Shown here in pieces: positions 1 through 8,785 of a stretch of 50,987 bases of DNA; the first letter of the stretch is position 1; each line of letters begins with the position of its first letter. The notes under the pieces are model-generated. The model had not been told where the DNA came from, made no database searches, and was given only the letters and a program-made list of their open reading frames with translations. The stretch is from Spirochaetaceae bacterium (lineage in GTDB: Bacteria > Spirochaetota > Spirochaetia > DSM-27196 > PXBQ01), in NCBI GenBank assembly GCA_007695285.1, contig REEC01000100.1:1-50987 (forward strand), written 5' to 3'. The position numbers and the translations under genes are program-made.

Positions 1-1014
1 AATCTCGGCTTGAGCATGCCGACGACGACCGACGAGCTGCTACAGGTCGCGCGTGCGTTCACGAACGACGATCCAAATGGAACAGGCCGCAGGGACACGA
101 TCGGCGTGACATCGCGAGTCGGAATCTGGGGACAGATGTTTTTCGCGCAGGAAGGGTGGATGGTAGAAAACGGTGAGCTCCGGCCGAACTTTCTCTCCGA
201 CCGTTACCGCGATGCGATGGCGTACCGGAAAACGTTCTACGACGAAGGGCTCATGGACCGCGAGTACGTGACCGACGCCGACCAACAGCGATCGCGCCGG
301 TTGTGGATAACCGGTGTTGCAGGAATCTATTTTGCGCAGACCGGAGCCGACAACTACGAAGAGTTTTTGGAAAACAACCCGAACGCAGTGATGGTCCCCC
401 TCCCGCCTGTCACGGGTCCGCACGGTCGGAACGGATGGTTCCAGGAGCCGGAGTACCACGATCACAAAGCCGCGTTGAACGCGAGTTTGAGAGATCCCGA
501 GCTTGCGATCGAGTTTATCGACTGGATGATTCGTGACGGCTGGGAAACCTTGCGGTTCGGATTTGAAGGCGTTCACCACAAACTCGTTGACGGACAGCGC
601 GTCTGGATCGATCTTGATGTCTTTCAAACCGAGCTGAGGTACGCCGCAGCCGACATGGGTTTCCTGAAGGACTACGAAGACACGCCCGCGGGTGTGCTCG
701 CGCGTGCCGGAGACGATCCTCGTCAACGGAGAATCGCCGAAATGAACGTCATGGGTATCGAGAACGCGATGTCGGTTCCGTACCGCCGTGACATCCCGTT
801 CCCTCCGTCGCACCCCGAAATGACTCTGTTCAACGCGGAATGGGGACCACGTCAGGACGAGATTTACACGCAGGTGATCACCGGAGGACCACAGTACACC
901 GCGGATTGGGGCATCCAACAGCTCCGGTCCGAGTGGGAACGGCGTGGTGGCCGACGGATCGAACAGATCGCGCAGCAATGGTTTGACGATAACCGTGCCG
1001 CATTCGGGTATTGA
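1..1014 (+). CDS. ABC transporter extracellular solute-binding protein (family 1 type), C-terminal part
   Basis: This is the 3' part of a periplasmic binding protein. The reading frame is open to base 1, and the residues before the first possible start (TTG at 10) already fit the family pattern of a G-L-x-x-P-x-T-x-D-E-L-L helix followed by a D-x-N-G loop, so the gene begins outside the window. Such proteins capture oligosaccharides for an ABC importer. The C-terminus has the usual helical pattern ending in a long amphipathic helix (LRSEWERRGGRRIEQIAQQW). A strong intrinsic terminator follows. The next genes look carbohydrate-active, so the ligand is probably an oligosaccharide; that is inference. 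The permeases are not in the window. Confidence 0.85.
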   Translation, partial: NLGLSMPTTTDELLQVARAFTNDDPNGTGRRDTIGVTSRVGIWGQMFFAQEGWMVENGELRPNFLSDRYRDAMAYRKTFYDEGLMDREYVTDADQQRSRRLWITGVAGIYFAQTGADNYEEFLENNPNAVMVPLPPVTGPHGRNGWFQEPEYHDHKAALNASLRDPELAIEFIDWMIRDGWETLRFGFEGVHHKLVDGQRVWIDLDVFQTELRYAAADMGFLKDYEDTPAGVLARAGDDPRQRRIAEMNVMGIENAMSVPYRRDIPFPPSHPEMTLFNAEWGPRQDEIYTQVITGGPQYTADWGIQQLRSEWERRGGRRIEQIAQQWFDDNRAAFGY

Positions 1015-1058
1015 TCTCGATTCTGTGATGCTGTTCCGACAGTAACACGACTCAACGG

Positions 1059-1086
1059 GTGACCGGGGAAACCCGGTCACTTTTTT
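1059..1086 (+). terminator. intrinsic terminator after the solute-binding protein gene
   Basis: A perfect 9-bp stem (GTGACCGGG, 1059-1067, with CCCGGTCAC, 1072-1080) closes a GAAA-type loop and is followed by six T residues. It separates the transporter gene from the toroid-protein genes. Confidence 0.93.
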
Positions 1087-1132
1087 CATCCCGCCTATGA
1101 ATGGCGAGTTCGGCAGCAATCGGAGGACCCAG

Positions 1133-2827
1133 GTGAACACGATCTCATTTCTCGAAAGCAGCGAAGAACTCTACGACGACTCGATCGCGATGTTGAAACG
1201 AAACTGGGTGTCGTCGGGATACCACTCGATGATACCGACCGGGACTCCGGTCCACTCGACGCGCGAGACGTTTTACTACGCGGTCGCGTTAATACGGTCG
1301 GGTGACAGGAAGTACATTGAGCGGGGGCATCGCGTGATCTCCGCGTGCATCGCGCTGCAGGACCAGGACCCGACGAGCAAGACGTACGGAATCTGGCCGT
1401 ACACGTTTGAGGAGTCTCTCGAGCAGATGGCTCCACCCGACTGGAACTGGGCCGATTTTTGTGGTGCGCCGATCGCGCTGATGTTGCACGACGATCTCGA
1501 TACGCTCGAGCCGTCGCTCGTCGAAACGATGCGTCGGAGTTTGGTTCACGCAGCGTACAGCATCTTCCGAAGAAACGTACAGTCGGGCTACACCAATATC
1601 GCGATTATGGGCGGTGGCGTGACGGCCGCGACCGGCGAGCTTCTCGAGATACCATTCCTCGTCGAGTACGGGCGAAAGCGTCTCGAGAATTTTGTCGAGC
1701 ACACGAAGTACCACGGAGACTTTAACGAGTATAACAGCCCGACGTACACGATGGTCGCGCTGGAGGAGGCCGAGAGGATCCTCCATCTCGTGCACGATCC
1801 CGTCTGCCGCGACTGCGCCGAGTGGATCCGACGTCACGCGTGGAAAGTCATCGCGGACCACTTCCATCCGGCGACTCAACAATGGGCCGGACCGAACAGT
1901 CGAACGTACGCGGATTACATTCGGTACGGGCACGCGAAAAAATTGTCCCGGCAGACCGGCGTATCGATCACGGTTGTCGGCGAAGACGAAGACACAAAAC
2001 GATCGATCCTGAACGAAATTCCTCCTTTTTTTCCCGAACCGCCGTGTCCCCCCGAGATCATCTCGCGGTTCTCCCAACTGCCGGCCGACCCGTGTGTTCT
2101 CTCGGAGCGGTTCTTTCGCGGTGAGACCGAACACGACTCGGTGTACGGCTACACGTGGCTGACCGACGGCGCGTGTCTCGGGAGCATCAACCACGACACG
2201 ATGTGGACGCAACGGCGGGGGTTGCTCGGATACTGGCCCGTCGGCTCCGACGCGGTTGCGTTTTTTCGATGCCAATTTCTGAAAGACGGAAAAGATTTTG
2301 CGAGTGTCGGAATCGTTAACGCGCAGGATCATAACTCTGTTCTGACGGGTGCGTGCTTTCTGGACAATAAGGGCGACTACCACATACACCTTGACCGCCC
2401 GTCCAACGGCCGGTTTTCGGCGTCGACTTTGCTTCTTCGGTTCTCGGTTCACGCGCGTGGCGCGCGCGTCGTGGATCTCGGCGGCGGGGTTTTCGAGATC
2501 GGCGCCGGTGAGTACGCCGCCCGGATTTACACAACCGTTCCCGTTTTTGACGGCCGGGAGATCGAGTGGAGAACAGGGACGTCGGAGACCGACGCGTGGC
2601 TCGAAGCGGTGTGTCGCGACGGGGACCTGTTTGAGTTCACGCCGTCGGCGCTCGGCGAGACGCGCCTGATCGCCGGCACCGAAATCATCACGATCGGTGC
2701 CGCGGCTGCTTCTCGGTCCGCGCCGACGGTCAGCGACGCCGGTGATCGATGGAACGCATCGTGGAAAACCGACCGCGGTACGGATCTTTCTATCGTCGTT
2801 CCGAAGACGTGCTTTGCCGATTTCTGA
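1133..2827 (+). CDS. putative (alpha/alpha)-toroid carbohydrate-active protein, family not recognised
   Basis: About 564 residues. I chose the GTG at 1133 because GGAGG lies at 1122-1126 with 6-base spacing; an in-frame ATG at 1097 sits only 10 bases after the terminator and has no Shine-Dalgarno sequence. The first two thirds are helical with aromatic and acidic motifs typical of alpha/alpha toroids (WNWADFCGAP, GYTNIAIMGGG, FNEYNSPTYT, QWAGPNSRTY). The last third is beta-rich, like the beta-sandwich of heparinase-type lyases. No signal peptide is visible, so it is probably cytoplasmic and acts on imported oligosaccharide. A polysaccharide lyase or unsaturated glycoside hydrolase is possible, but no catalytic residues can be assigned safely. 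Confidence 0.7.
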   Translation: MNTISFLESSEELYDDSIAMLKRNWVSSGYHSMIPTGTPVHSTRETFYYAVALIRSGDRKYIERGHRVISACIALQDQDPTSKTYGIWPYTFEESLEQMAPPDWNWADFCGAPIALMLHDDLDTLEPSLVETMRRSLVHAAYSIFRRNVQSGYTNIAIMGGGVTAATGELLEIPFLVEYGRKRLENFVEHTKYHGDFNEYNSPTYTMVALEEAERILHLVHDPVCRDCAEWIRRHAWKVIADHFHPATQQWAGPNSRTYADYIRYGHAKKLSRQTGVSITVVGEDEDTKRSILNEIPPFFPEPPCPPEIISRFSQLPADPCVLSERFFRGETEHDSVYGYTWLTDGACLGSINHDTMWTQRRGLLGYWPVGSDAVAFFRCQFLKDGKDFASVGIVNAQDHNSVLTGACFLDNKGDYHIHLDRPSNGRFSASTLLLRFSVHARGARVVDLGGGVFEIGAGEYAARIYTTVPVFDGREIEWRTGTSETDAWLEAVCRDGDLFEFTPSALGETRLIAGTEIITIGAAAASRSAPTVSDAGDRWNASWKTDRGTDLSIVVPKTCFADF

Positions 2828-2874
2828 AACTACGGCTCAGGACCGAACCTCGGGCCAGGGAGATTGCGAGACAG

Positions 2875-4611
2875 ATGAATGATTTCACCGAGTTGTACCG
2901 CGACGTGACCGCCGGAGTTGAGTTCACCGACGGGTTGGCAAAACAGAATGGACCCGGGCACACTTTGGAGGTGGCCGGGTTGTCTTTCTGCCATGTCGGG
3001 CGCCTGACTGCCGATATATATGCCGCCGGAACCGTCGCACGCGAAATCGCGGAGCAGCAGGGCATCGAAATGCTGCGCGCAATCCAGTTGTTGCAGATCG
3101 ATGCACCGGACGACCATCAGCACGGGGCGTTCCGTTGGTACCGCGAAGAAACACGCGTCCGCGACACAAACGCTGCGTTCTTCACGCTGGTCCCGTTAGC
3201 AATTCTTCGCCTGAAGTACGCCGAACTCATACCCGATTCGCACGCTCGATTGATCGACGACATGCTTCGCGCGGGCGGAGTGTGGTTCACCCGGCAATGC
3301 GCCGAGCCGTCGCTGTACTATCCGAACAAGATCATGAGCGATGGAGCTTTATTGATCGCGATCGGCAGCGTTCTTGAGGACGAGGCGTTCTACTCTGCAG
3401 GAAGTGACTTTTTTGGGCGGTGGCTTGAGTATACCGAACGGCGCGGGTGGGGGTGGGGGGAGAATATCAGCCTCGGTTACCTCGGCGTCATTTTTAAGGC
3501 GCTCGAACTCGCGTGCCTCGCGCTCCGCCCCGTCGAGGCGGACCTTGAAACGAAACTCCGCGGTCATATGCGAGCTCTCGGCGAGATTCTCAGGTTTCAC
3601 GACGGCCAAGAATTTGTGCCGACGATTCGAAGTTACAACTTCGACGGGCAAGTCGTCCGGTCGAGCCCACTCTGGAGAATGGTCGGCGTCGGTTCAGGCG
3701 CCGAAGAAAGGTCGATCGGTTCGCTGATGAATACGGTTCTGTTCGGCGACTCCGTCGTCATCGGCGAAGAGAATCGACAGCCCGTTCCCCGGACCCGTGA
3801 GGTCAGAATTTTCGACGCAGCGACGTCGTACTCGTGGATCGGGCACAACGCGCGTCTCGGGAGCCTTACAAGATTCCCGGTGATGCCGGGATCGTACCAG
3901 TGGCCGACATGGGGGCTTGGATGGCAGAGTTTTCCCGTGAGTTTCAGCGTTGCACAGGAACAGGTGTCGTTTCTCCGGTGGAGCGTAATCGAGCGCGGTC
4001 ATCATCGATTCCATCCGACCGAGGATAAGTCAAAAACGTACCTCGATCCGGCGTTGTTCGGCGAGAAGTACTATCCGGACGTAACGACGCGGTGTTCGCA
4101 GTCGGAGTCGGCCCTCGTCGTGGTCCGCACTATGATCGGCGTTCACAACGCGGCATCCTCAATCATCGACGAGTGGATCGTAAACAGATTTCGAGGCGAA
4201 CTGCACGAGTACCAAAGCGAAGACGGAAGGAAATGGATCGTGCTTCGATACGCCGCCTCAGCGGTGATGATAACCTCGCTCGGCGGGATCGACGCGTCGC
4301 GAGAAGGCAGGGAACCGGCGCCGATCAGGGTTGTACAGGACGACGAGAAACTCAGGCTCCAGCAGGTGCTGTTCGAAGGCGATGAGACGGTCGTCCACCA
4401 CCCGCGTCTCGAAGCGGCGTGGTGTGTCGTCATGATCGACGAAGCGGGCGGCAAAGTAAGCGATCTCGTCGCATCGGTAACCATCACAGACGAATCATTC
4501 GGTGATCATGAGGTGCCGCGCGCTTCCTACGCTGAAATACGCGAGATCACCGCCCGGGTTGCCGGCGGGCCGGAGTGCCGCCTCCGGATCGATCCGCACT
4601 ACGACGAGTAG
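2875..4611 (+). CDS. second putative toroid-fold carbohydrate-active protein, family uncertain
   Basis: About 578 residues from ATG 2875, which has AGGGAG 12 bases upstream; an earlier in-frame ATG at 2749 would overlap the previous gene by 79 bases. Motifs include WYREETRVRDTNAAFF, CAEPSLYYPNKIMSDGA and a glycine/tryptophan-rich GWGWGENISLGY, followed by a beta-rich C-terminal half with many Trp and Tyr. The layout (helical toroid, then beta-sandwich) resembles heparinase II/III-like and DUF2264-like proteins, but I cannot place it in a named family. It follows the previous gene by 47 bases and is probably co-transcribed, giving a two-enzyme glycan step. The 3' end overlaps the convergent ATPase gene by 13 bases. 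Confidence 0.65.
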   Translation: MNDFTELYRDVTAGVEFTDGLAKQNGPGHTLEVAGLSFCHVGRLTADIYAAGTVAREIAEQQGIEMLRAIQLLQIDAPDDHQHGAFRWYREETRVRDTNAAFFTLVPLAILRLKYAELIPDSHARLIDDMLRAGGVWFTRQCAEPSLYYPNKIMSDGALLIAIGSVLEDEAFYSAGSDFFGRWLEYTERRGWGWGENISLGYLGVIFKALELACLALRPVEADLETKLRGHMRALGEILRFHDGQEFVPTIRSYNFDGQVVRSSPLWRMVGVGSGAEERSIGSLMNTVLFGDSVVIGEENRQPVPRTREVRIFDAATSYSWIGHNARLGSLTRFPVMPGSYQWPTWGLGWQSFPVSFSVAQEQVSFLRWSVIERGHHRFHPTEDKSKTYLDPALFGEKYYPDVTTRCSQSESALVVVRTMIGVHNAASSIIDEWIVNRFRGELHEYQSEDGRKWIVLRYAASAVMITSLGGIDASREGREPAPIRVVQDDEKLRLQQVLFEGDETVVHHPRLEAAWCVVMIDEAGGKVSDLVASVTITDESFGDHEVPRASYAEIREITARVAGGPECRLRIDPHYDE

Positions 4612-5747
4612 TTGCTGATCGTCAAGCGCTTGATCGTCTCCTCGAGCTCGGCGATGCGCTTGCGATGTGCCGATACGATTGCGAGGAAGTCTTCCGCGGA
4701 CATGCCGGCGACTCCATTCGCCTGAGCGGCCGCGGGTTCGTGGTACTCGACGTGGTCCGTCTCCGCTTCGAGACGCGCGAGTGCGAAGGAGTCCTCGTAC
4801 ATATCCAGGTCGAGCGGCATAATCGGAAACCGTTCCGACTGGATAATTTTCTGAGCGATCCTCTCGATCTGAATCGACGCGGGCGCGTCCGGCGCTGCGA
4901 CCACCAGCGGTGTAATTTCCTCGATCGCACCGTTTACCGCAGGGTCGCGGAACACGACGCCGAGGCACCCGAGGTCTATGCTCAATGTGTTCTTCACCAA
5001 CTCTTTGAGACTCTCGGCGATGTCGATCTCGTCCGGCTGTTCCGCCATGTTTATGACGAGGTGCGGGCGGAAAGCGGCGCACTCATCGAGCATCGCCTGG
5101 CCCTTTCTTTTGTCGATCCTTTTGATCTTTGCGGCGATTTGCTGCGCGGTCGGAGTAGAGCCCGGGGTCTTGTCCTTCAATGCCTTTTCAAGCGAGTCAG
5201 CCGCGCGTTTGTTCGATCTGAGAGATCGATAGACATGCCTATAGAGCGAGTTCTTCAGAAAACCGTACGCGTTGAGTACCGCCGGCGCCTGCGTCGTCGT
5301 GACGATTATGCCGGAGTTCGAGATCAGAAAAAAGTCGACGACGTTGTGCGAACTGCCGGAACCGAGATCTAGAAGGATGTAGTCAGCCTCGATCGCGGTG
5401 ATCTCCTTGATGATTGCGTTCTTTTCGGATTGAAGGAGATTTGCCGTTCCCGATACAAGAACGTCGCCGGGGATGAACGAAAGGTTCGGGTACTCGGTTT
5501 CCACGAGCAACTTGTCGAACGATTTTTTCTGGTCGGAAAGAAAATTCCCGATTCCGGGGTTCGTGTTCTTGATGCCGAGATAGGTGTGCAGATTAGAACC
5601 GCCCATATCGAGATCGATCAGGATCGTTTTTTTCCCGTTCGCGGCGAGTACAATTCCGAGGTTTGATGTCAGCACGGATTTCCCGACACCGCCCTTCCCG
5701 CTCGCGATTGGTATAATTTTTTTTCGAGTTTCTTCGGTGATGATCAT
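4599..5747 (-). CDS. ParA/MinD-family P-loop ATPase
   Basis: 382 residues. The deviant Walker A motif GKGGVGKS lies at residues 18-25, with switch/Walker A' LIDLDMGGSNLH and Walker B ILLDLGSG; this is the MinD/FlhG/ParA class of ATP-dependent dimerising positioning ATPases. The fold continues to a C-terminal acidic, helical segment (AELEETIKRL) that could be a partner-binding tail. TAGGAG lies 10 bases before the ATG. It is transcribed divergently from the LysM membrane-protein gene and therefore sits at the edge of the CfpA locus. A role in placing filament ribbons or another cellular structure is inferred from position only. An FlhG-type flagellar-number function is an alternative, though no flagellar gene is near. 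Confidence 0.85.
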   Translation of the reverse strand: MIITEETRKKIIPIASGKGGVGKSVLTSNLGIVLAANGKKTILIDLDMGGSNLHTYLGIKNTNPGIGNFLSDQKKSFDKLLVETEYPNLSFIPGDVLVSGTANLLQSEKNAIIKEITAIEADYILLDLGSGSSHNVVDFFLISNSGIIVTTTQAPAVLNAYGFLKNSLYRHVYRSLRSNKRAADSLEKALKDKTPGSTPTAQQIAAKIKRIDKRKGQAMLDECAAFRPHLVINMAEQPDEIDIAESLKELVKNTLSIDLGCLGVVFRDPAVNGAIEEITPLVVAAPDAPASIQIERIAQKIIQSERFPIMPLDLDMYEDSFALARLEAETDHVEYHEPAAAQANGVAGMSAEDFLAIVSAHRKRIAELEETIKRLTISNYSS

Positions 5748-5845
5748 TATGAGTTGGCTCCTATCGGTTGATTTGAACGGCTCATACCGGAGTTGTGGCC
5801 GTCACTGCAGTTAATATAAACATTATGAAAAATATGGGTGAATTG

Positions 5846-5874
5846 TTGAACGAAATCGCTACATGAAGTATGAT
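5846..5874 (+). promoter_or_regulatory. sigma-70 type promoter for the LysM membrane-protein gene
   Basis: TTGAAC (5846-5851), 17-base spacer, TATGAT (5869-5874). The predicted start near 5881 lies downstream of the possible ATGs at 5870 and 5885 and supports translation from ATG 5900. Confidence 0.7.
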
Positions 5875-5899
5875 ACTTACAAGGATGGGGCACGCGAGT

Positions 5900-8659
5900 A
5901 TGGCACAGCTCACCGACGACCCGGCAAAAAGAGTTTTTCATCTTGATACCGAGTGCTACTTGGTCTATCTTGGATCGCATCCGGATGACTACCGCCCCTT
6001 TCTTCGCATTGGAAACTCGGACTCTTTTCCTGATTCCGCAAAACCCGTTGTCTATAATGTAATAATAACCGACAGTCTTACCGGAAGTCCATTACTTGAG
6101 CGGTCAACGTTGCACGCTGTCGGAGCCGGTGATACACGATACATCGGCGATCCGGAACTTGTTCGCCGTTTCAAGGCGTTCCTGCGTCGGAACGAGGTCC
6201 CGATGCAAGGATTCACATCGTATCACGGCGCGATGAGCGACTCCTCGGGCGCGGTCGTGTACTTCATCGACGACGGAAACGTCGTGATCCGTCACGAGAA
6301 ACGAGAAATTTTCAACCTGAAGGAACGAGAAAAGTCTGACGGTCACTTTGTGTACACTGCTCGACGCGTCAAGAATCAGTTGACGAAGAACGTGTTGCGC
6401 ATTCCGAATCGTGCGCTCGATCCTGCGGGCGTTTTTGTCTGCGACGGGACGGTGTACTTTTTCTGTCGAGGGCGGATCGGGGTGATCAACCCGCCGGCGG
6501 ACTACTTTCTCTCGCTCGCGCACGCCGGGATCGATCCGGACCTCGTTTCACACGTTGTCGTGGATGAGCTTACTGAAGGCGCGGTACGCCTCTTCAAACG
6601 AGCGCGGACCCGCGGACGCCGGCTGGTCGTTAATACGCCCGATAAGGAAGTCGTACGGTCTCTCGCGAATCTTTTTGTCGGATCTGAAGGTGACCTGACC
6701 GTTGAGTACGAGCAGACTCCGTCGAGTGGTTCGTTCCCTTTTATGGACTTCACTTTGAGCCGGAGCGGAGAAGACATCGCTGTCTCGCACCCCGAATTCC
6801 CCGACTCTCTTCTGGTTTCGAACCAGACACGGGCTCGAACCGACGCGTTCATGCAGCTGTCGAGCAGCGCGGGAACGTTGACTCGTCGGACCGGCCGCGA
6901 AACGACCGTCGAGAAGGTGTTTGATGGTTTCCCTTACCGGATAACACGGAAGACACCGACCGTTGACGAGTTCGTCGCGACGTACGTCGACGGCGTCGTG
7001 CGAAGCGCTCGTGAGGCGATGGGCGAGAAACGCCGGCAGTTCGTGTCGCTCCTCAACGATTGTGTGGCGGACGCACTGGCTCGGAAGGACATCTCGCGGT
7101 CGCTGAAGACCGTTAAGACGCGCGCCAAAGAGGTCGAAGCCGACGGATTCTTCACGCTCTCGCTCGTTTTGAAAAACATCAATTCGCTGATTACGCTTAT
7201 AGAAGCCGGGATGCCTGCGGGGCAACACGCGCGGGGTAACCTGCAACAGATCCGGGATGTGTTCCCGGCGAGTGTGTACCATCCGAATCTCGTCACGGCC
7301 GGTATACCGCTGATCGGCGACCTCTTTTTGACCGAAAAAGCTACCGTTCCCGCGTACTCATTGCCGAGTAACGTTACGGCTTCGGCGCTGGAGGCGTTGT
7401 CCGCGAGTTCCGAGGCGATCACGCGGGACAGTGAAGTGAAAACTGCACACTTCGAAGCCGAGACTCGCCGTCTGCATGAGCTGATCTCGACGTTGACGAC
7501 TCCGGCATTGACCGAGGCGACCGCATCGGGGCGAATGAAGACGCTCACTGAAGCTGCGGCCGAGCGGGCTGCGGCCGACCGCGCCGCCGAATCTAGCGCG
7601 GCCGATCCGAAGAAGCAGAGTAGCCGCGCGACCGATTCGACCGCGGCGACAACGCGCGAAAAAACCCCGTCAACCGAAAAAAAAGCACCGACCGATTCGT
7701 CGGCCACCGTGATCGGCGCGTCGCCGGCAGTCGCCGGCGGCTCCGCACATGGTACACGAGGCCGTGGTTCGCGGCGTCGGGAGGACAACCGAAGCGGATT
7801 GCTGGTAGCACTACTGTTTATCCTTGCGTTGATGGTCGGGTTGGGCGTTTACCTGTTGTTCATTCGCCCACGAACCGACGACAGACCGATCCTAACGCGC
7901 CCAGCGGACACGCCTACGCGTCCCGACGAAGACGCACCTGTCATTCCTGACGATCCGAGCCTCGACGAGCCCTCCGACCGAGATCCACCCGTTGAACCGG
8001 ACGCTCCTGTTGCTGCCGATCCGCCGGTCGTGACGCCCGCGCCCGAGACGCCCGCGCCGGACACCCCCGTTGATCCGGAAGCGCCGCTCGCCGTCGAACC
8101 CTCGGCGCCCGATCCGGATCCCGATCCGGCGGTCGCCGACGCACCCGACGCACCCGACGTCGCGCCGGAGCCCGATCCGCCGCCGGCCGAGACGCCGACA
8201 CCCGAGCCGACGCCTCAGCCTCCGACGCAACCCGAAAGGCCGACCGCGGCTGAACCGACCGCACCGGTAAGTGTCGGCCGGTTCGTCGTTACACCGAGTG
8301 ATACTATGACGATGGTCAATACGATCGCGTCGATGAACGGCTACCGGATTCTGCCCGACACGCGCGACTTCTTTCCTGATCCGCGCGTCGTGTATCCGGC
8401 GGAAGTATTGACGCTTCCTGATGGAACGCGGTACACAGTTACGCGGGGGGACAATATGTGGAGAATCGCGGAACGTCACGTTCGCGATACTCTAGTTCGG
8501 GATGCCGCGGAGCTCGACCGAATCGTCGAGACGATACCGGAGGCCACAACGCCCGATGAGCGGCGAAGGTTGATACAGGAACTCGAGTCACTACGTGACC
8601 GGAGTCTCAGTGAAAACTTTGTCGAGGAGGTGCGCCGCATTATTCGAGATCTGCAGTAG
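5900..8659 (+). CDS. single-pass membrane protein: cytoplasmic MBL-like and helical domains, Pro/Asp-rich tether, C-terminal LysM
   Basis: About 919 residues from ATG 5900 (GGATGGGG upstream, promoter at 5846-5874). The N-terminal region carries a segment shaped like a metallo-beta-lactamase core (GVINPPADYF, then GIDPDLVSHVVVDELTEGA) but without the HxHxDH metal ligands. A helical region and an Ala/Ser/Thr-rich stretch follow. Basic residues (RGRGSRRRED) precede one transmembrane helix at about residues 633-655, predicting N-in/C-out. The periplasmic part is an approximately 130-residue Pro/Asp tether, then LysM-like repeats (YTVTRGDNMWRIAERHV) that should bind peptidoglycan. It stands just upstream of cfpA. 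A link between cytoplasm and cell wall is inferred. Confidence 0.8.
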   Translation: MAQLTDDPAKRVFHLDTECYLVYLGSHPDDYRPFLRIGNSDSFPDSAKPVVYNVIITDSLTGSPLLERSTLHAVGAGDTRYIGDPELVRRFKAFLRRNEVPMQGFTSYHGAMSDSSGAVVYFIDDGNVVIRHEKREIFNLKEREKSDGHFVYTARRVKNQLTKNVLRIPNRALDPAGVFVCDGTVYFFCRGRIGVINPPADYFLSLAHAGIDPDLVSHVVVDELTEGAVRLFKRARTRGRRLVVNTPDKEVVRSLANLFVGSEGDLTVEYEQTPSSGSFPFMDFTLSRSGEDIAVSHPEFPDSLLVSNQTRARTDAFMQLSSSAGTLTRRTGRETTVEKVFDGFPYRITRKTPTVDEFVATYVDGVVRSAREAMGEKRRQFVSLLNDCVADALARKDISRSLKTVKTRAKEVEADGFFTLSLVLKNINSLITLIEAGMPAGQHARGNLQQIRDVFPASVYHPNLVTAGIPLIGDLFLTEKATVPAYSLPSNVTASALEALSASSEAITRDSEVKTAHFEAETRRLHELISTLTTPALTEATASGRMKTLTEAAAERAAADRAAESSAADPKKQSSRATDSTAATTREKTPSTEKKAPTDSSATVIGASPAVAGGSAHGTRGRGSRRREDNRSGLLVALLFILALMVGLGVYLLFIRPRTDDRPILTRPADTPTRPDEDAPVIPDDPSLDEPSDRDPPVEPDAPVAADPPVVTPAPETPAPDTPVDPEAPLAVEPSAPDPDPDPAVADAPDAPDVAPEPDPPPAETPTPEPTPQPPTQPERPTAAEPTAPVSVGRFVVTPSDTMTMVNTIASMNGYRILPDTRDFFPDPRVVYPAEVLTLPDGTRYTVTRGDNMWRIAERHVRDTLVRDAAELDRIVETIPEATTPDERRRLIQELESLRDRSLSENFVEEVRRIIRDLQ

Positions 8660-8705
8660 TCAACCGATACGTTGTATATGTGTTTGAATGACATCGCAGG
8701 TTTTT

Positions 8706-8734
8706 CTGGAATTTTCTACAGAATGCATTATACT
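8706..8734 (+). promoter_or_regulatory. probable promoter for the cfpA operon
   Basis: TATACT at 8729-8734 is a good -10 hexamer; the -35 (CTGGAA, 8706-8711, 17-base spacing) is weak. A very strong ribosome site (GGAAGGAG, 8772-8779) follows in the leader, as expected for an abundant structural protein. Confidence 0.5.
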
Positions 8735-8785
8735 AAGTAAGATGGCGTTCTGAAGTCCAATACTTGTCAGAGGAAGGAGTGAATT

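Noticed and set aside
1097..1132. ATG 1097 as start of the first toroid protein
   Set aside because: No Shine-Dalgarno and almost touching the terminator; GTG 1133 has GGAGG at ideal spacing.
40..1140. Long open frame on the minus strand (366 codons)
   Set aside because: It is antisense to the solute-binding protein, crosses the terminator and has no ribosome site; its composition (Arg/Val-rich) is that of a shadow frame in GC-rich DNA.
2749..2874. ATG 2749 as start of the second toroid protein
   Set aside because: It would overlap the previous gene by 79 bases and has no ribosome site; ATG 2875 is more natural.
7892..8479. Arg-rich minus-strand frames opposite the Pro/Asp tether
   Set aside because: They are the complement of repeated GATCCG/CCCGAC codons in the real gene and resemble no protein.
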